From Spirosomataceae bacterium (GTDB lineage Bacteria > Bacteroidota > Bacteroidia > Cytophagales > Spirosomataceae), in NCBI GenBank assembly GCA_030731175.1, contig JANQUM010000162.1, positions 1 to 7,237 on the forward strand: a stretch of 7,237 bases of DNA. Direction: 5' to 3'. Below the pieces are notes generated by a model. The model was not told the DNA's origin and did no database searches. It saw nothing but the letters and a program-made list of their open reading frames with translations. Made by a program: the position numbers and the translations under genes. Below are positions 5,631 to 7,237 of the stretch, piece by piece (within the stretch, counting starts at the first letter, position 1; each line of letters opens with the position of its first letter).

Positions 5631-6917
5631 ATGAATAAACTTCACCTATTAATCTTACTTGCCTTTGTTACCGTCACCTCGTTCGCACAAAAGCCTTCCG
5701 TAAACGACACTTATAAATCCGAAATTGACGCCATAACCGCCGATAAACGAGTACAAAAAGCTTTTCAAATTATTCAGGAAATGGAACCGACTACCATGAA
5801 AAACCTGATCGAACTCACCGAGATTCCCGCTCCGCCATTTATGGAAGAAAAAAGGGGAATCCGTTTTATGGAAATGCTTAAAACTGCGGGCGTAGATTCC
5901 GTATGGATAGACGAAGTAGGAAACGTTTTAGCACTCAGGAAAGGAACAAAACGAGGGAAAACTGTAGTTTTTGAAGCCCACTTAGATACCGTGTTCCCGA
6001 TAGAAACCGACGTAACCGTAAAAATGAAAGGCGATACACTTTACGCTCCAGGAATAGGTGACGACACCCGCGGTTTGAGCATGGTTATCACCGTTTTGGA
6101 AGCCATGAACAAAGCAAATATAACCACCGAAGCCGACGTTTTATTTGCCGGAATGGTGGGCGAGGAAGGGCTCGGGGACTTACGAGGAGTAAAACACTTA
6201 TTCAAAAATGGCGACCGAAAAATCGATTCCTATATTGCTATCGACGGCGGCGATATTGGACGAATAAATAATATGGGCTTGGGTTCGCTACGATACAGAA
6301 TCACGTTCAACGGACCTGGTGGGCATTCGTGGGGAGCATTTGGACTCGCCAACCCACACCACGCCATTGGTAAAGCCATTAATTATTTTGACGAAGCAGC
6401 CGGAACGTACGTTGCCAGCGGCCCCAAGACATCTTATAACGTCGGACGAATTGGTGGAGGAACTTCCATTAACTCCATCCCATTTGAATCTTGGATGGAG
6501 ATTGACATGCGTTCGGTGAGTCCGCAGCGATTGCTGAACATCGAAAACATCCTGAAAGAGCAAATGCAACGAGCGTTAGCAGATTACAACAAAACGGTAA
6601 AAAAGGGAGATTTGCTGACCGTTGATATTGAGAAAATCGGCGATCGCCCTTCGGGAGAACTGGGTGAAAACCTGCCGCTGATTTTAAAAGCCATCGCCGC
6701 CACAAATTACTTCGATGCCAAACCAACACTCACCCGCGGTTCTACGGATTCTAATATTCCGATCGCCCTCGGCATTCCGGCAATAACTATTGGTCGTGGC
6801 GGCAAAGCTGACAACGCCCACGCCCTTGACGAATGGTTTTTAAACGACGAAAGCGGAGCATTAGCCATTAAACTTTCTATGCTTATTTTAGTGGCTGAGG
6901 CGGGGTTGGGAGAGTGA
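5631..6917 (+). CDS. Secreted M20-family zinc metallopeptidase
   Basis: This 428-aa protein has a signal peptide (MNKLHLLILLAFVTVTSFAQ, cleavage near SFA/Q), so it is an exported member of the M20 group (PepT, dipeptidase and carboxypeptidase relatives), most likely a di/tripeptidase or aminoacylase. The metal-site motifs are in order. AHLDT carries H117 and D119. GIGDDTRG carries the bridging Asp (D144 or D145). GMVGEEG carries catalytic E178 and metal ligand E179. AIDGGDIG carries D205 or D208. AHALDEWF near the C-terminus carries H397. The inserted dimerisation domain (about 215-335) contains the conserved GPGGHSWGAFG with H232, and RGSTDSNIP (369-377) matches the family's G-[ST]-T-D segment. 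Nothing is missing, so it should be active. Substrate cannot be read from the sequence. The start ATG follows an A-rich leader (CTCGAAAAAC). It is transcribed divergently from the dinB-like gene and convergently with rpsG. Confidence 0.93.
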   Translation: MNKLHLLILLAFVTVTSFAQKPSVNDTYKSEIDAITADKRVQKAFQIIQEMEPTTMKNLIELTEIPAPPFMEEKRGIRFMEMLKTAGVDSVWIDEVGNVLALRKGTKRGKTVVFEAHLDTVFPIETDVTVKMKGDTLYAPGIGDDTRGLSMVITVLEAMNKANITTEADVLFAGMVGEEGLGDLRGVKHLFKNGDRKIDSYIAIDGGDIGRINNMGLGSLRYRITFNGPGGHSWGAFGLANPHHAIGKAINYFDEAAGTYVASGPKTSYNVGRIGGGTSINSIPFESWMEIDMRSVSPQRLLNIENILKEQMQRALADYNKTVKKGDLLTVDIEKIGDRPSGELGENLPLILKAIAATNYFDAKPTLTRGSTDSNIPIALGIPAITIGRGGKADNAHALDEWFLNDESGALAIKLSMLILVAEAGLGE

Positions 6918-6928
6918 GAAATTATATT

Positions 6929-6981
6929 TTGTAACAAATCAGGGGTTATTTTGCCAATTTCTTGTAACAAATACGGGGTAA
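6929..6981. repeat. Two copies of a TTGTAACAAAT motif, 33 nt apart
   Basis: TTGTAACAAATCAGGGGTTA (6929-6948) and TTGTAACAAATACGGGGTAA (6962-6981) share the first 11 bases and GGGGT. Within each, TTGT and ACAA are inverted around a central A. They lie in the gap after the M20 gene, before the terminator. The 33-nt period is close to three helical turns. They may be a binding-site pair or a decayed duplication; no function is evident. Confidence 0.5.
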
Positions 6982-7010
6982 ATTAAAATTGCTTAGACCG
7001 TAACCAAAGA

Positions 7011-7045
7011 AAACCCCCGCTTCGCAAGCTGCGAAACGGGGGTTT
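7011..7045. terminator. Strong intrinsic terminator after rpsG, shared with the M20 gene
   Basis: AAACCCCCG (7011-7019) pairs with CGGGGGTTT (7037-7045). After one mismatch (C7020/A7036) an inner stem TTCGC/GCGAA closes a 5-nt loop. On the minus strand the stem runs into TTTTCTTTGG, a proper U-rich tail, so it is best suited to ending rpsG, whose stop is 24 nt away. In the plus direction TTTCAATTTTC follows, and it may also stop the M20 transcript. Confidence 0.9.
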
Positions 7046-7068
7046 CAATTTTCAACAAATCCGGTTTC

Positions 7069-7237
7069 TTAGAAACGGAAGTGTGAGAATGCTTTGTTAG
7101 CATCTGCCATGCGGTGCGTGTCGTCCTTTTTCTTAACGGCTGCACCTTCACCTTTAGCTCCGGCGATGATCTCACCCGCTAAACGCTCGGTCATGGTTTT
7201 TTCGCCACGCTTACGTGCGTAGTTGATAAGCCACTTC
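7069..7237 (-). CDS. rpsG: Ribosomal protein S7, C-terminal part (start outside window)
   Basis: The minus-strand frame ending at TAA (7071-7069) gives 55 residues that continue past the window edge. They match the C-terminus of bacterial S7: KWLINYARKRGEKTM, then TERLAGEII, AAVKKKDDTHRMADANKAF and the final SHFRF, parallel to the E. coli RKRGEKTM and VHRMAEANKAFAHYRW segments. Full-length S7 here should be about 155 aa, so roughly the first 100 residues are missing. S7 nucleates assembly of the 30S head by binding the 3' major domain of 16S rRNA and contacts E-site tRNA; in E. coli it also autoregulates the str operon. Arginine codons are mostly CGT, in keeping with high expression. A strong terminator follows directly, so rpsG is the last gene of its transcript. 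Confidence 0.96.
   Translation of the reverse strand, partial: KWLINYARKRGEKTMTERLAGEIIAGAKGEGAAVKKKDDTHRMADANKAFSHFRF

Noticed and set aside
6639..6648. GGCGATCGCC palindrome resembling the cyanobacterial HIP1 site
   Set aside because: I noticed only this one copy, within a conserved coding region, and nothing else suggests a cyanobacterium.
6993..7175. A 60-codon minus-strand frame across the terminator
   Set aside because: It runs through the terminator hairpin and overlaps rpsG out of frame; the S7 frame is clearly the real one.

Overview
The window looks like a piece of chromosome from a member of the Bacteroidota, most likely a Cytophagales-type organism; I cannot name a genus. The support is: (i) a promoter of the Bacteroidota type (TTTG, 19-nt spacer, TAnnTTTG) in front of the dinB-like gene; (ii) no clear Shine-Dalgarno sequences, with A-rich leaders before the start codons; (iii) the protein families present (DUF1080 plus PA14, a propeller fused to cytochrome c, a short FtsY without an acidic A domain, and an S7 ending in HFRF). 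All genes look intact except the two cut by the window edges.

Layout, left to right. 1-1809 (+): a secreted DUF1080 / PA14 protein whose start lies outside the window. 1810-1913: a short gap with a long imperfect hairpin that overlaps a G-quadruplex motif just before the next start codon. 1914-3857 (+): a secreted beta-propeller dehydrogenase-like protein with a C-terminal cytochrome c domain. 3891-3916: a symmetrical hairpin terminator shared with the convergent gene. 3944-4906 (-): ftsY, the SRP receptor GTPase. 4907-5030: a gap with two different families of 7-nt tandem repeats. 5031-5495 (-): a DinB-fold protein. 5496-5630: a divergent promoter region with a palindrome. 5631-6917 (+): a secreted M20-family metallopeptidase. 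6918-7068: a convergent gap with a repeated motif and a strong terminator. 7069-7237 (-): the last 55 codons of rpsG (ribosomal protein S7).

How the genes fit together. The first two are probably one transcription unit: same strand, both exported, no recognisable promoter between them. Their families suggest periplasmic sugar chemistry, with oxidation by the propeller-cytochrome c protein and cleavage or binding of a keto-glycoside by the DUF1080 protein; this is inference. ftsY and rpsG are housekeeping genes of protein targeting and translation. The DinB-like and M20 genes are divergently transcribed single genes with no evident link to either group. I see no CRISPR array, transposase, tRNA or phage gene. 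The most unusual signals are non-coding: the hairpin/G-quadruplex overlap at 1858-1901, the period-7 repeats at 4933-5028, and the palindromic divergent promoter region at 5520-5608.
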